Shown here: piece by piece, positions 8,350-16,501 of the stretch
Position numbering within the stretch: the first letter of the stretch is position 1
Layout of the letters: each line of letters begins with the position of its first letter
Assembly (NCBI GenBank): GCA_041906185.1
Contig: JAYRJQ010000012.1
Span: forward strand, 1-64,000
Direction: 5' to 3'
Length of the DNA stretch: 64,000 nucleotides
DNA from: Roseateles_B sp041906185
GTDB taxonomy: Bacteria > Pseudomonadota > Gammaproteobacteria > Burkholderiales > Burkholderiaceae_C
The notes under the pieces: generated by a model
Told to the model about the DNA's origin: nothing
Database searches by the model: none
Seen by the model: only the letters and a program-made list of their open reading frames with translations
Program-made: the position numbers and the translations under genes

Positions 8350-9413
8350 CAGGACCTCCCGGGCTCAGGCGGCACGGCGGGCGTGGCGGGCATGGCGGGT
8401 GTCGCGACGGGCGTTGCGGCCGGCAGCGGTGCGGCCGCTCGCGGGCCCAGGGCCGCGTGGCGCTGGACCATGGCCAGCTTCATCGCGTCGGCCATCTTGT
8501 CCAGCGGCACCGTCTCGGAGACGAAGTTCAGCTTGACCTCGCCGAACATCGTCGCGCTGAGGCTCGTGTCGCTCTGCGCGTTGAGGTTGAGCGTGCTGAC
8601 CATGGTCGACACGCCCGAGGACGCCGCCAGCGAGCCGCGGCTGCCCCAGCTGCCACCGGCGGCGGCGCCCGGGTCCTGGCCCTGGGCGTACTGCACGGTG
8701 GCCTTGTCGTTGGCCACGGCGCGGAACATCACCTTGGCGCTGATGGAACCGTCCTTCACCGCCACGCGGTTCAGACCCATCATGACGAGGGTGGCCAGCA
8801 GCTGCTGGCGCTCGCGGCCGAGCTGGGCGCGGGCCTGCGGCAGCACCACGCTCTCCAGCAGCTCGCTGCTGAGCTCCTGGTCCCCGACGCCATAGGTCGC
8901 GAGCCAGGCCGGGCTGCGCCCCTCGCCGCGCGGCACCAGCAGCGGCTGGCGCAGCGCGTCGTCGCTGCCGCGGGGCAGCAGCACCGTGACGTCGGCGCCG
9001 TATTGCTGGGCCACCCAGTCGCGCGCCTGGTTGGCGCTGACGTTCTCCTCGGTGAACTGCTCCGTGGTCTTGGCCACCGCGGCGACGAGCTCGGCATAGC
9101 TCTCCATCTGGCGGATGGAGGCGTCGACGATGGCGTCGAAGGTGCCATTGACGAGCTGGGCCACGAAGCCCGGGAAGTCCACCTCGTTGATCAGGTTGCC
9201 GGTGCGCTGGGCCAGGGTCTCTGTGGCCGGCGGCTTGGCGTTGCCCGCCGGCGGCGCGGGGCTGACGGGCCCGGCGGGCGCGGGCTGCGCCACCATCCCG
9301 CGCGACTGCCCGGGCAGGGGCATGCCGGGCAGGGCCATGGCCTGCGGCAGGGGCGCATCGCTGTAGCCCACCATCGGGGCGGGGGCTTGCGGCAGGGTCG
9401 GTGAAGCGGCCAT
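8349..9413 (-). CDS. Conserved protein of unknown function, paralogue 3 (354 aa)
   Basis: Third member of the three-copy family, shorter because it lacks the N-terminal VRALLAQ helix and has a smaller variable region. Diagnostic blocks are intact: VDFPGFVAQLVNGTFDAIV and ASIRQMESYAELVAAVAK; RQQLLATLVMMGLNRVAV with KDGSISAKVMF; and LNFVSETVPLDKMADAM. Residues 1-65 and the C-terminal tail are Pro/Ala/Gly-rich. It follows the 1591-aa gene by 36 bp and is coupled to the 89-aa gene by a one-base stop/start overlap. The divergence between copies suggests distinct subunits rather than recent duplication. No export signal or catalytic motif is visible. Confidence 0.88.
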   Translation of the reverse strand: MAASPTLPQAPAPMVGYSDAPLPQAMALPGMPLPGQSRGMVAQPAPAGPVSPAPPAGNAKPPATETLAQRTGNLINEVDFPGFVAQLVNGTFDAIVDASIRQMESYAELVAAVAKTTEQFTEENVSANQARDWVAQQYGADVTVLLPRGSDDALRQPLLVPRGEGRSPAWLATYGVGDQELSSELLESVVLPQARAQLGRERQQLLATLVMMGLNRVAVKDGSISAKVMFRAVANDKATVQYAQGQDPGAAAGGSWGSRGSLAASSGVSTMVSTLNLNAQSDTSLSATMFGEVKLNFVSETVPLDKMADAMKLAMVQRHAALGPRAAAPLPAATPVATPAMPATPAVPPEPGRS

Positions 9414-9449
9414 GGCGGGGGGCGTCGCAGGGTGAGGGGGCGCTCGGGC

Positions 9450-12400
9450 TCAGGGCATCGGCACGTGGGTGCGGACGTACTCGCGGATCTCGTTGAACTT
9501 GTGCCGCGCGCCGGCCCGCAGGACGGACCAGTAGCGCGCGCCGCCCTGATGCCGGCCGCCTTCGCTCGACGCCACCACGCGGTTCTGGGCCACGAGGTGC
9601 GCCAGCACGATGACGGCGCAGCGGATGTTGACCAGCGGGTCCTCGAGGCTGGCGCGCTCCTCGCTGATAGGTTCCCAGGCGTAGTCGTGGGCGTTGGCGT
9701 AGCTCAGCTGGAACAGGCCCACCGAGTACTGGCCGTTGGCCTCGCGGTAGCGCGAGTGCGGGTTCCAGCTCGACTCGAACTGCGCCATCGCCACCATCAG
9801 CTCGCCCCAGAACTTCAGCTGGTGCGCGGCGTCGAGCTGGTTGTAGCCGGCGAGGTAGCTCTCGGGATTGCCCTGGTCCAGCTCGGCCTTGTGGGCGCGG
9901 ATGCACTGCAGCAGCTCGCGGGACCAGGTGGCGCGGTCGGGGTAGCGGGGGCTCTCCCAGGACAGGCTGGCCGGGTCGCGGGGCGTCTGCGCCTGCAGGG
10001 CCTCGGCCTCGTCGGCCTCGAGGCCGTGGGCCTGGGCGGGCGGCGCATCGTCTAGCAGCGAGCCGAAGCCCACGAGCGCGTAGCGGCGCCCCCTGTTCGC
10101 GGCCGCGTGGTTGCGTTCCATGACGCCGGCCGTGGTCTCGTTGGGGGACCAGGTGTTGCCCTCCAGCGTGTGCAGGGTGCCGTTGTCGTCCACCGAGACC
10201 ACCAGCCCCGCGTGGCTCTCGCGGCCCGGCGAGCCGGTGAAGAACACATCCCCGGGCCGCGGCCGGAAGTCCTGCGCCGGGTCGTAGGGGCGGGACTGCT
10301 CGACGGCGTGATAGCGCCCGGCCTGCTCGAACTGCGCGCGCAGATTGCCCGCGCCGGCACTGCCGCGCACCCCGGTGTAGCCACCGCTGCGCAGCGCAAA
10401 GGTGGTGAAGGCGGCGCAGTAGGCCGAGTTGTGCCGGCCCGGCGTGGCGCTCAGGCCGCATTCGCGCAGATAGGCCACGATGCGGCCTTCCGGGTCGTCG
10501 TTGATCGTGGCGTCCCCGCCGGCGGCGCGGTTGCTGTTGACGATCTCGCGCACGCCCAGCTCGCGGGCCGCGGCGGCCAGCACGGCATGGCGCACGCCCG
10601 TCGTGCTGCTCAGTGCCGCCTGCAGGTGGCGCGAGGGGGCCGTCGGCGCGACGGTGCGGGCCGCCACCTCCAGGGACTCGGCGACGCTGGTGCCCGGCGC
10701 CGTCTGGTTCAGGCGCTCGTCGGGCTCGGCCACGCCGCCGTCGTGCTCCAGCGGCAGCGCACGGTACTGCGCCCAGTCGCCGCCGATGTTGTAGCGCCCG
10801 TTGCCGAACAGATGCAGCTCGCGGAAGGCGTGCACCACGGCGCCGCTGTCGGGCGTGAAGCAGTATTCCAGGCGCACGCGCAGCGCGGCGAAGCTGGGCT
10901 CCTCGCGGGCATAGACGTGGGCATCGTCGAAGATGCGCGCCGTCACGTGCAGGCGCCAGCCGGCGGCGTCGCTGCCGCCCAGGGGGCTGATGCGGACCTG
11001 GCCCAGCGAGCGGCCGTTGTGCTGCCAGCGGACCTCGATGCCCAGGCAGGCCACGTCGCCCCGGGCGCCCTCGAGGCGGGGCCAGTCGGTGAGGGAGAGC
11101 GTGGGGCCGTCCTGGAAGGCGGCCGGCGCGGCGGGCGCGGTGTCGCCGGGGTGCTTGTAGCCGCGCAGCTGGTCGAGCTGGCAGTCACTGGCCCCTTGCC
11201 GGGTGCTGACCCGCCACATCTGCGCGCCGCTCACCGTGCTGGCAATGCGCTGCGGGCCGGCCGGGGCGGCGGCGGGCGGCGCGGCCTCCATCGGCAGGGC
11301 CAGCGGCTGCTGCATCACAGGGGCGGGCGCCGGCACGAGCACCGGGCCGCCGGCGTCCTGGCTCAGGCCCTGAGTCAGGCCCTGCGCCAGACCCTGCGCC
11401 AAGCATTGCCGCGAGGTCACGAGCCGCATGTAGGTGTCCCAGTCCCACACGGCATTGGGGCAGTCGGCATGGGTGGTTCCAGAGTCGACCTCGCTGTGGC
11501 CGAGGATGTGCGCGCGGTCGGGCGTGATGCCGAAGCGGTCGCACAGCCACGTCACGAGCGCGGCGGAGGCTTCCAGCTGCAGCCGCGACGGCGCGGTACG
11601 CACATGGCCGCGGTGGCCGGCATCGGCAACGTGCTCGATGCCGATGCTGTTGCTGTTGGCCGTGTGCGCGTGGTAGGCCACGTCCTCGTGGCGCACCATC
11701 TGCACGACCTCGCCGTCCTGGCCCACGATGTAATGGGCGCTCACGCGGGCCGCCGGATCCTGGAACCAGCTGATGGTGCCGTTGATGGCGCGGGCGCGCT
11801 CGGCATCGGTGCGGCAGTGGCCGGTGGTGCAGCCGTCGGTGATGTGGATGACGATGCGCTGGATGTCGGCGCGGCCGCGGTTGGCGGGGCGGTAGTTGCC
11901 GGTGGCCGCCTGCACGAAGCGGCGTGCGAGCGGGTACTGCGGGGCGGTCGTGCCCATGGGCTCGGCCCACAGCGCCTGCGCGGCGACGCCGGCATGACCC
12001 TCGGGCTGCGCGCCCTCGATGCCGCGCGCGTCGTCGTCCGCGGACAGCGCCTGCTCGCCGGCGTATTCCTCCTCGCCGCCCTCCGCAGCGAAGGACACGG
12101 ACTGCCCGAGCTCCGCCGCACGCTCGCGGATCCACTGGACCTTGGCGCGGGTCAGTCGCACGCCGGAGTTGGTGAGGCTGTCGCGCGGGCCGGCGTTGAC
12201 GCCCACCACATGCACGCGCGGCGTCGCACCGCCCTCGATCCAGTAGACGGGCGAGCCGCTCGAGCCGGCGAGCTCCTGCACGTCGTAGTGCATGACCTCG
12301 TCGCTGATCTCGCGCACATAGCCGCGGTGGACGTGCTGCTTGTCGGGGTTGAGCACGGCATTGACGATGGTGCCGACCGGGTCGTCGCGGCGCGAGCGGG

Positions 12401-14225
12401 CCGAGTAGCCGCACACGGCCACGCCCTCGGGCCGGCTCTGCGTGAGCTCCTCGACGGGCGACAGGAAGCCGCCGGGCGCATTGCGCGGGGCGAGCACCAC
12501 CGCGAAGTCGAAGTCGCGGCGGCCGGGGCGGTAGCTCGGGTGGGCGCGCCAGGTCGTGGTCTCGAAGCGGCCGAAGGGCTCGCTGCCGGCGCCGTCGCCC
12601 GTCTTGCCGGGGATGATGACGAGCTTGGTGCAGCCGCTCACCACGTGGGCATTGGTCAGCAGCAGCCGCGGCGCGATGAAGAAGGCCGTGGCCTTGCCGA
12701 TCATGCGATCGCCGTTGTAGCAGAGCACCTGGCCGATGGCGCTGTGCGGCAGCGCGTGCGTGTCGTCCACGCCGGCCACCCACTTGACGGTGTCGGCGAA
12801 GAGGCGGATCTGGTCGCCCAGCGTGCCGTTGTAGGCGCGCAGCAGCACCTCCTGCGGCTCGACCCAGCTCTGGGCCTGCGCGGGCGGCGCGGTGTCCGGG
12901 CCGTCCTCGTCCACGGCGAACTGGATGCCCAGGGGCACGTCCTCGGCCTTCAGGTGGCCGACGTAGCCGAGCCGGCCCTGGGCGAAGCGCGCGACGCCCT
13001 CGGGCGTGCTCTGCGAGGCCGGCGTCGCCAGCAGCGTGATGCCGGCGCGCTGGTAGGCCTCCAGCACGAGCTGCGAGCAGTAGACGGCATGGGCCTGCGG
13101 GCGCGGGACGCTCAGGACGCGGGCGATGGCATCGACGACGGCGCCCGTCACCGGCGCCACGATGGCCACGCCGCGCTGCACGATGCCGGGGTAGTTGTAG
13201 GGCTGGTCCTTGAACTGCCGGGCCTCGCTCAGCACGCGCTCGCGCTGGGTGGCGCTCAGGTTGGGCACGCGGTAGGCCACGGCGAGGATGGCGTCGTGCA
13301 GGGCGGCCTCCACCGTGACCTCGCGCACGCCCGAGCCCACGGCCTCGATCACGCGGCCGCCGCCGAGGTACAGCATCACGTGGCTGACCGGCGAGAGCGT
13401 GCCCAGGCGGATGGCGCGCGAGACCCAGGCCCGCGTGGTGCTGACGATGATGTCGCCGGCCTGCAGGGCGTCCACACCGATGGAGCGGCCGCCGGCGCCC
13501 GGGTCCAGCGGGATCTCCATGGCCTGCGCACCGGGCTCGCGGCAGTCGTTGCAGGGGGCCGTGCCGTCACCATGGCGGTAGGCCTGCACGCCCTCGTCGC
13601 CCTGGGCCGAGGACTGCGGGGGCGGGAAGGGGCCGAAGCCGTCGTCGTAGTCCAGGCCGGCCGCCACGGGGCCGGCGGGGGGCGGATTGCCGGGCGCGCT
13701 GGGGGCGGGCGCCGCCGAGGTGCCTGCGCTGGTGCCCGGCGTGCTGGCAGATCGCGCGGCGGCGCTGTCGCCGCCCCATTCCAGGCTCGGGTCGCGCCCG
13801 GCGGCCGCCTGGCCGTAGGAGCTGCCGTTGAACGTGCCCACCGCGCGGCGCAGGCCCCGCTCGCTCAGCCCGCTGAGGGACACGTACATGTTCCCGCTCT
13901 GCGGCAGCTGCACGAAGTCGGGCTGCTGCGGTGTGCCGTCCCGGTAGGTTGCCAGGCCGAAGTAGAGCTTGGGCTGTCCCACGAAGTTGGCGAGCACGTC
14001 CTGCGGCAGCAGGTAGACGGCCTCGCCGCGGCGCGCGCGCAGCACGCCCTGGGCGCGGCTGGAGTAGAAGTTGCGCCGGCCGCGCCGCCCGCGGGCATCG
14101 GCCCGGAACAGCGCCGGGTCCGTGGCCACGGCCACTTCGAACAAGGGACTCTCCGTGCGGATGGTGAAGCCCAGCACGCTGAAGCGGTCATCCACCTGGT
14201 CTCGATTGGCCTGAATGCGTGGCAT
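9450..14225 (-). CDS. Giant five-hydrolase-domain protein: NlpC/P60-like, trypsin, amidase, CHAP, lysozyme-like
   Basis: A 1591-aa protein without a signal peptide. Domains in order: an unknown N-terminal beta-rich domain (1-130); a Pro/Ala linker; a permuted NlpC/P60 or YiiX-type papain fold (about 245-420; His282 in SHVMLYLGGG, Cys383 in VYCSQLVLEAY); a trypsin/V8-like protease (about 495-700; His527 in LLTNAHVVSG, Asp around 571-573 in DFDFAVVL, Ser656 in ELAGSSGSPV); a zinc amidase of PGRP/T7-lysozyme type (about 785-940; His794 in IVIHITDG, His910 in LGHSEV, Cys922); a short repeat linker (AQGLAQGLTQGLSQ); a beta-sandwich-like region (about 1040-1160); a CHAP domain (about 1210-1395; Cys1270, His1338); and a lysozyme/SLT-like domain (about 1430-1560; Glu1484 in AQFESSWNPH, then GLFQ). 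The active residues are present in every domain. It therefore has the means to cut both peptidoglycan and protein. It sits second in the operon, 3 bp after the 86-aa gene. Confidence 0.92.
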   Translation of the reverse strand: MPRIQANRDQVDDRFSVLGFTIRTESPLFEVAVATDPALFRADARGRRGRRNFYSSRAQGVLRARRGEAVYLLPQDVLANFVGQPKLYFGLATYRDGTPQQPDFVQLPQSGNMYVSLSGLSERGLRRAVGTFNGSSYGQAAAGRDPSLEWGGDSAAARSASTPGTSAGTSAAPAPSAPGNPPPAGPVAAGLDYDDGFGPFPPPQSSAQGDEGVQAYRHGDGTAPCNDCREPGAQAMEIPLDPGAGGRSIGVDALQAGDIIVSTTRAWVSRAIRLGTLSPVSHVMLYLGGGRVIEAVGSGVREVTVEAALHDAILAVAYRVPNLSATQRERVLSEARQFKDQPYNYPGIVQRGVAIVAPVTGAVVDAIARVLSVPRPQAHAVYCSQLVLEAYQRAGITLLATPASQSTPEGVARFAQGRLGYVGHLKAEDVPLGIQFAVDEDGPDTAPPAQAQSWVEPQEVLLRAYNGTLGDQIRLFADTVKWVAGVDDTHALPHSAIGQVLCYNGDRMIGKATAFFIAPRLLLTNAHVVSGCTKLVIIPGKTGDGAGSEPFGRFETTTWRAHPSYRPGRRDFDFAVVLAPRNAPGGFLSPVEELTQSRPEGVAVCGYSARSRRDDPVGTIVNAVLNPDKQHVHRGYVREISDEVMHYDVQELAGSSGSPVYWIEGGATPRVHVVGVNAGPRDSLTNSGVRLTRAKVQWIRERAAELGQSVSFAAEGGEEEYAGEQALSADDDARGIEGAQPEGHAGVAAQALWAEPMGTTAPQYPLARRFVQAATGNYRPANRGRADIQRIVIHITDGCTTGHCRTDAERARAINGTISWFQDPAARVSAHYIVGQDGEVVQMVRHEDVAYHAHTANSNSIGIEHVADAGHRGHVRTAPSRLQLEASAALVTWLCDRFGITPDRAHILGHSEVDSGTTHADCPNAVWDWDTYMRLVTSRQCLAQGLAQGLTQGLSQDAGGPVLVPAPAPVMQQPLALPMEAAPPAAAPAGPQRIASTVSGAQMWRVSTRQGASDCQLDQLRGYKHPGDTAPAAPAAFQDGPTLSLTDWPRLEGARGDVACLGIEVRWQHNGRSLGQVRISPLGGSDAAGWRLHVTARIFDDAHVYAREEPSFAALRVRLEYCFTPDSGAVVHAFRELHLFGNGRYNIGGDWAQYRALPLEHDGGVAEPDERLNQTAPGTSVAESLEVAARTVAPTAPSRHLQAALSSTTGVRHAVLAAAARELGVREIVNSNRAAGGDATINDDPEGRIVAYLRECGLSATPGRHNSAYCAAFTTFALRSGGYTGVRGSAGAGNLRAQFEQAGRYHAVEQSRPYDPAQDFRPRPGDVFFTGSPGRESHAGLVVSVDDNGTLHTLEGNTWSPNETTAGVMERNHAAANRGRRYALVGFGSLLDDAPPAQAHGLEADEAEALQAQTPRDPASLSWESPRYPDRATWSRELLQCIRAHKAELDQGNPESYLAGYNQLDAAHQLKFWGELMVAMAQFESSWNPHSRYREANGQYSVGLFQLSYANAHDYAWEPISEERASLEDPLVNIRCAVIVLAHLVAQNRVVASSEGGRHQGGARYWSVLRAGARHKFNEIREYVRTHVPMP

Positions 14226-14228
14226 CGC

Positions 14229-14489
14229 TCACTCCTTGGTTCGCTGCTCGGGGGGCTCGTCGTCGAAGACTTGCTCCCAGAATCGGTTGGGGGCCTCGAT
14301 CCCGAGATCTCGCAGATGGCGGTCCATGAAGCTCGGCACCGCGTTGAGTTCCCGGAAGAAGACCCGTTCGCCACTCTCGACATGCTCGATCGAGCCTCTC
14401 CAGTCGCGCACCCCGCGTGACGGTTGATCGCCGTGCTCGCACCAGACCCTCACGATGAAGGCGGCGCTGCGGTCGTTGATCAAGGCCAT
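14229..14489 (-). CDS. Small conserved protein, first gene of the SARP-controlled operon (86 aa)
   Basis: Starts at ATG 14489 and ends 3 bp before the giant hydrolase, so the two are almost certainly translated together. The sequence is a compact beta-rich unit, AAFIVRVWCEH, then WRGSIEHVESGERVFFREL followed by NAVPSFMDRHL. This pattern (a polypeptide of 70-90 aa with RGSIEHV..GERVFF..L) is one I associate with small hypothetical proteins found beside signalling or conflict genes, but I cannot name the family. There is no signal peptide. No Shine-Dalgarno is evident, and the presumed promoter with SARP repeats lies 57-95 bp upstream. Confidence 0.78.
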   Translation of the reverse strand: MALINDRSAAFIVRVWCEHGDQPSRGVRDWRGSIEHVESGERVFFRELNAVPSFMDRHLRDLGIEAPNRFWEQVFDDEPPEQRTKE

Positions 14490-14545
14490 GGCAGAAGGGC
14501 GCTGGTGGGGCCGGAATGACGGCCAGGTGATCTTGCGACGGCCCT

Positions 14546-14584
14546 CATCACCGCCGCATCACGCCGGCATCACACGGTCATCAC
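14546..14584 (-). promoter_or_regulatory. SARP operator: four CATCAC direct repeats at 11-bp spacing
   Basis: CATCAC begins at 14546, 14557, 14568 and 14579, an exact 11-bp period, so all copies face the same side of the helix. Read in the operon direction they are GTGATG repeats. SARP activators are known to bind such tandem repeats placed just upstream of the -10 element. A -10-like CAAGAT (complement of 14530-14535) lies 10 bp beyond the last repeat, in the right place for a promoter reading into the 86-aa gene at 14489. A part-inverted copy (GTGTGATG, 14609-14616) lies further upstream. Confidence 0.75.
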
Positions 14585-14754
14585 ATCGGGCCGTCAGGCG
14601 TGAGAGGGGTGTGATGTCGGGGGCGTGAGGCGCGCGGGCACATCGCCCGGCAGCGGGGCCGTGGCGATGCCGTGCGGACGGGCCCTGCACGGGCGGCCGG
14701 CGTGGCCGGAGGGAAAGGCGGGGAGGGGAGAGAGGAAGCGAGGCGGAAGGTGCC

Positions 14755-15735
14755 TCAGTGCCCGAAGTCGAGCTGCGTCTGCAGCTGGGCGTCCGCCTGG
14801 GCGAGGTGCCAGCGCACCTGCATCAGCGCCTCGCTCCAGGGCAGCAGCATCTGCGCGGGCGTGGCCGCGAGACCGGGCAGGGCGTGGGGCTCGAACAGCC
14901 CTCGCCGTGGCGGAGTGAGCGAACTGAGCGGACTGAGCGGAGCTGGGGCGGCGGCCGGCTGTGTCGCCTCGCGGGCGATCTCCTGGTAGAGCGCCAGGGT
15001 CTCGGCCATGGGGGCGATGGCCAGCTCGCGCTTGAGGGCGGAGCGGCAGCGCTCGAACTGCGTCAGCGCGAGCGCGCGCTGGCCGGCGGCGAGGTGGCAG
15101 CGCATGAGCTCGCGGTGGACGTCCTCGCGCAGGGCGTCCATGTCCAGCATGGCCTCGCCGTGCTGGATCGCCTCCTGCCAGTGCCCCTGCAGGCTGCTGA
15201 GATGCATGAGGCGCGCCAGGGCGCCGAGCTGCGTGCGCCGGTGGCGCTCGCGCAGGCGCAGCGCCCAGTCGTCCTGGTAGCCGGCCAGCACATCGCCGCG
15301 GTAGAGCAGGACGGCCTCGCGCAGGGCCTGCACATCGGCTGGCTCCAACTGGTCCACGGGCTTGGCCAGCGGCTTCTCGACGAGGGCCAGGTAGCGCTCC
15401 AGGTCCGACTGCACCTGCACATGCCGGGCGATGCGCACGCCGCCCTGGCGGTCGGTCTCGATGATGGCGGCGGTGTCAGGCGGGAGCTCCAGGGCCCGGC
15501 GCAGGCGCCACAGCAGGGTGTTGAAGCAGGCGGCGCTGGCCGATTCCGGCCCGGCGCCCCAGAGCTCGCGGCACAGTTCGCCGCGGTTGAGCGTCTGGCC
15601 ACGACCGAGGGCGAGCAATGCCAGCAGCCCACCCAGCCGCCCGTTGAGGGCGAGGCTGCGTTGCGCAGGCCACGTGCTGGCCTGGAGGCTGACGCTGTAG
15701 GCGCCGAACAGTTCCAGGCGAAGCTGAACATCCAT
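14755..15735 (-). CDS. SARP-family transcriptional activator (winged helix plus BTAD)
   Basis: A 326-aa protein. Residues 1-95 fit the OmpR-like winged helix of SARP/AfsR regulators (RLELFGAYSVSL, LALLALGRGQTLNRGELC, FNTLLWRLRRALE). Residues 100-255 are the bacterial transcriptional activation domain with its TPR-like helices (LREAVLLYRGDVLAGYQDDW, LREDVHRELMRCHLAAGQRA, ALTQFERCRSALKRELAI). The C-terminal ~65 residues are unrelated and end QLQTQLDFGH. SARPs usually activate an adjacent gene cluster by binding 11-bp-spaced repeats, and such repeats are found between this gene and the operon. It reads in the same direction as the operon, 265 bp upstream. The start is the ATG at 15735; no strong ribosome site is visible. 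Confidence 0.88.
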   Translation of the reverse strand: MDVQLRLELFGAYSVSLQASTWPAQRSLALNGRLGGLLALLALGRGQTLNRGELCRELWGAGPESASAACFNTLLWRLRRALELPPDTAAIIETDRQGGVRIARHVQVQSDLERYLALVEKPLAKPVDQLEPADVQALREAVLLYRGDVLAGYQDDWALRLRERHRRTQLGALARLMHLSSLQGHWQEAIQHGEAMLDMDALREDVHRELMRCHLAAGQRALALTQFERCRSALKRELAIAPMAETLALYQEIAREATQPAAAPAPLSPLSSLTPPRRGLFEPHALPGLAATPAQMLLPWSEALMQVRWHLAQADAQLQTQLDFGH

Positions 15736-15825
15736 ATGACTCGGTGGCGCCGCCCGGAAGCTGACGCTCGTGAGAACCGCTGGGCTGGCGATCTTGGCAC
15801 AACTGCCCAGGTGCGCATCCCCCTA

Positions 15826-15841
15826 CTGTCAGAACTGGCAG
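15826..15841. promoter_or_regulatory. Inverted repeat upstream of the SARP gene
   Basis: CTGTCAG-AA-CTGGCAG, six of seven positions symmetrical, about 90 bp upstream of the SARP start in the 189-bp gap after slyD. Possibly an operator; nothing else supports it. Confidence 0.25.
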
Positions 15842-15924
15842 GGTCGAAGTTAGGGATGTTCAGGGCGGCCGCGGCGGCACAGTGCCGGCGGCCTGCCAGG
15901 GCGCGCGGAGCGGCCCCGGTGGCG

Positions 15925-16446
15925 TCAGTGCAGCGATTCGCCGGGGGGCGCGCCGCTCACGAGGCTGAAGACGGCCTCGCCGATGGTGCCGGCCTCGATC
16001 TCTTCCTCGGTGGCTTCGCGCACGTCGCGCACGCGCAGATGCATGCGCAAGCCCACGCCGGCCAGCGGGTGATTGCCGTCCAGCACCACGTGTTCCGGGT
16101 AGACCTCGGTGACGGTGTAGATCAGCTCCTTGGGCATGTCCTCGGTGGCGGCGCCCTCGGGCAGGCCCTCGAACTGCATGCCGACGTCCACGTTCTCGGG
16201 CATCAGGCTGCGGGCCTCGAAGCACACGAGACGGGCGTCGTAGTCACCGAAGGCGTGCTCCGGGTCCAGCGCCACGCTGGCCTCGAAACCGGCTTCCTGG
16301 CCGGTGATGGCTTCCTCGACCTTGGCGAACAGGTCGTCGCCGCCGAAGAAGAACTCCAGCGGCTCGGCCAGCTCGTCGATCAACTGGCCTTGGGCATCTT
16401 CCAGTCTCCAGCTGAGGGAGACCACACAGGGGGCGGTGATTTGCAT
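15925..16446 (-). CDS. slyD: FKBP-type peptidyl-prolyl isomerase, SlyD-like
   Basis: A 173-aa protein of the SlyD class: an FKBP half (SLSWRLEDAQGQLIDELAEP, LEFFFGG) interrupted by an IF chaperone domain (EHAFGDYDARLVCFEARSL to YPEHVVLDGNHPLAGVGLRM), then the closing FKBP strand (LRMHLRVRDVREAT). It would assist folding by proline cis-trans isomerisation. The His-rich metal-binding tail of E. coli SlyD is absent; the C-terminus is short and acidic. Start at MQITAPCVVSLSW (16446) matches family length; the frame upstream to 16518 would overlap roxA. A -10-like GACAAT lies six bases before the ATG with no ribosome site, suggesting a leaderless or near-leaderless mRNA. It diverges from roxA. Confidence 0.9.
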   Translation of the reverse strand: MQITAPCVVSLSWRLEDAQGQLIDELAEPLEFFFGGDDLFAKVEEAITGQEAGFEASVALDPEHAFGDYDARLVCFEARSLMPENVDVGMQFEGLPEGAATEDMPKELIYTVTEVYPEHVVLDGNHPLAGVGLRMHLRVRDVREATEEEIEAGTIGEAVFSLVSGAPPGESLH

Positions 16447-16449
16447 CGC

Positions 16450-16498
16450 GCGATTGTCCCACGGCAAGGGCACAGGGCCGCCGCGCAGCGACAATCGC
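16450..16498. promoter_or_regulatory. Divergent slyD/roxA promoter region with a 9-bp inverted repeat
   Basis: GCGATTGTC (16450-16458) and GACAATCGC (16490-16498) form a perfect inverted repeat. Each copy ends three bases before the start codon it faces. The common element reads GACAAT followed by six bases and ATG for both genes, which looks like a -10 box placed so that transcription starts at or next to the start codon. It may be two symmetric promoters rather than an operator. Confidence 0.5.
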
Positions 16499-16501
16499 CC
16501 C

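Noticed and set aside
9450..14420. A 1437-aa open frame on the plus strand opposite the giant hydrolase gene
   Set aside because: It is an antisense shadow of a gene with clear domains. Its composition (Ala/Gly/Arg/His/Val) follows the GC-rich codon pattern and has no family motif.
1..15735. Extracellular contractile injection system or type VI secretion cluster
   Set aside because: There is no sheath, tube, baseplate, spike, VgrG or AAA disassembly gene in the window. The truncated left end leaves a small doubt.
1..15735. Prophage or integrated element
   Set aside because: No integrase, capsid, portal, terminase or attachment-site repeat was seen. The hydrolase with cell-wall domains is not in a phage lysis context.
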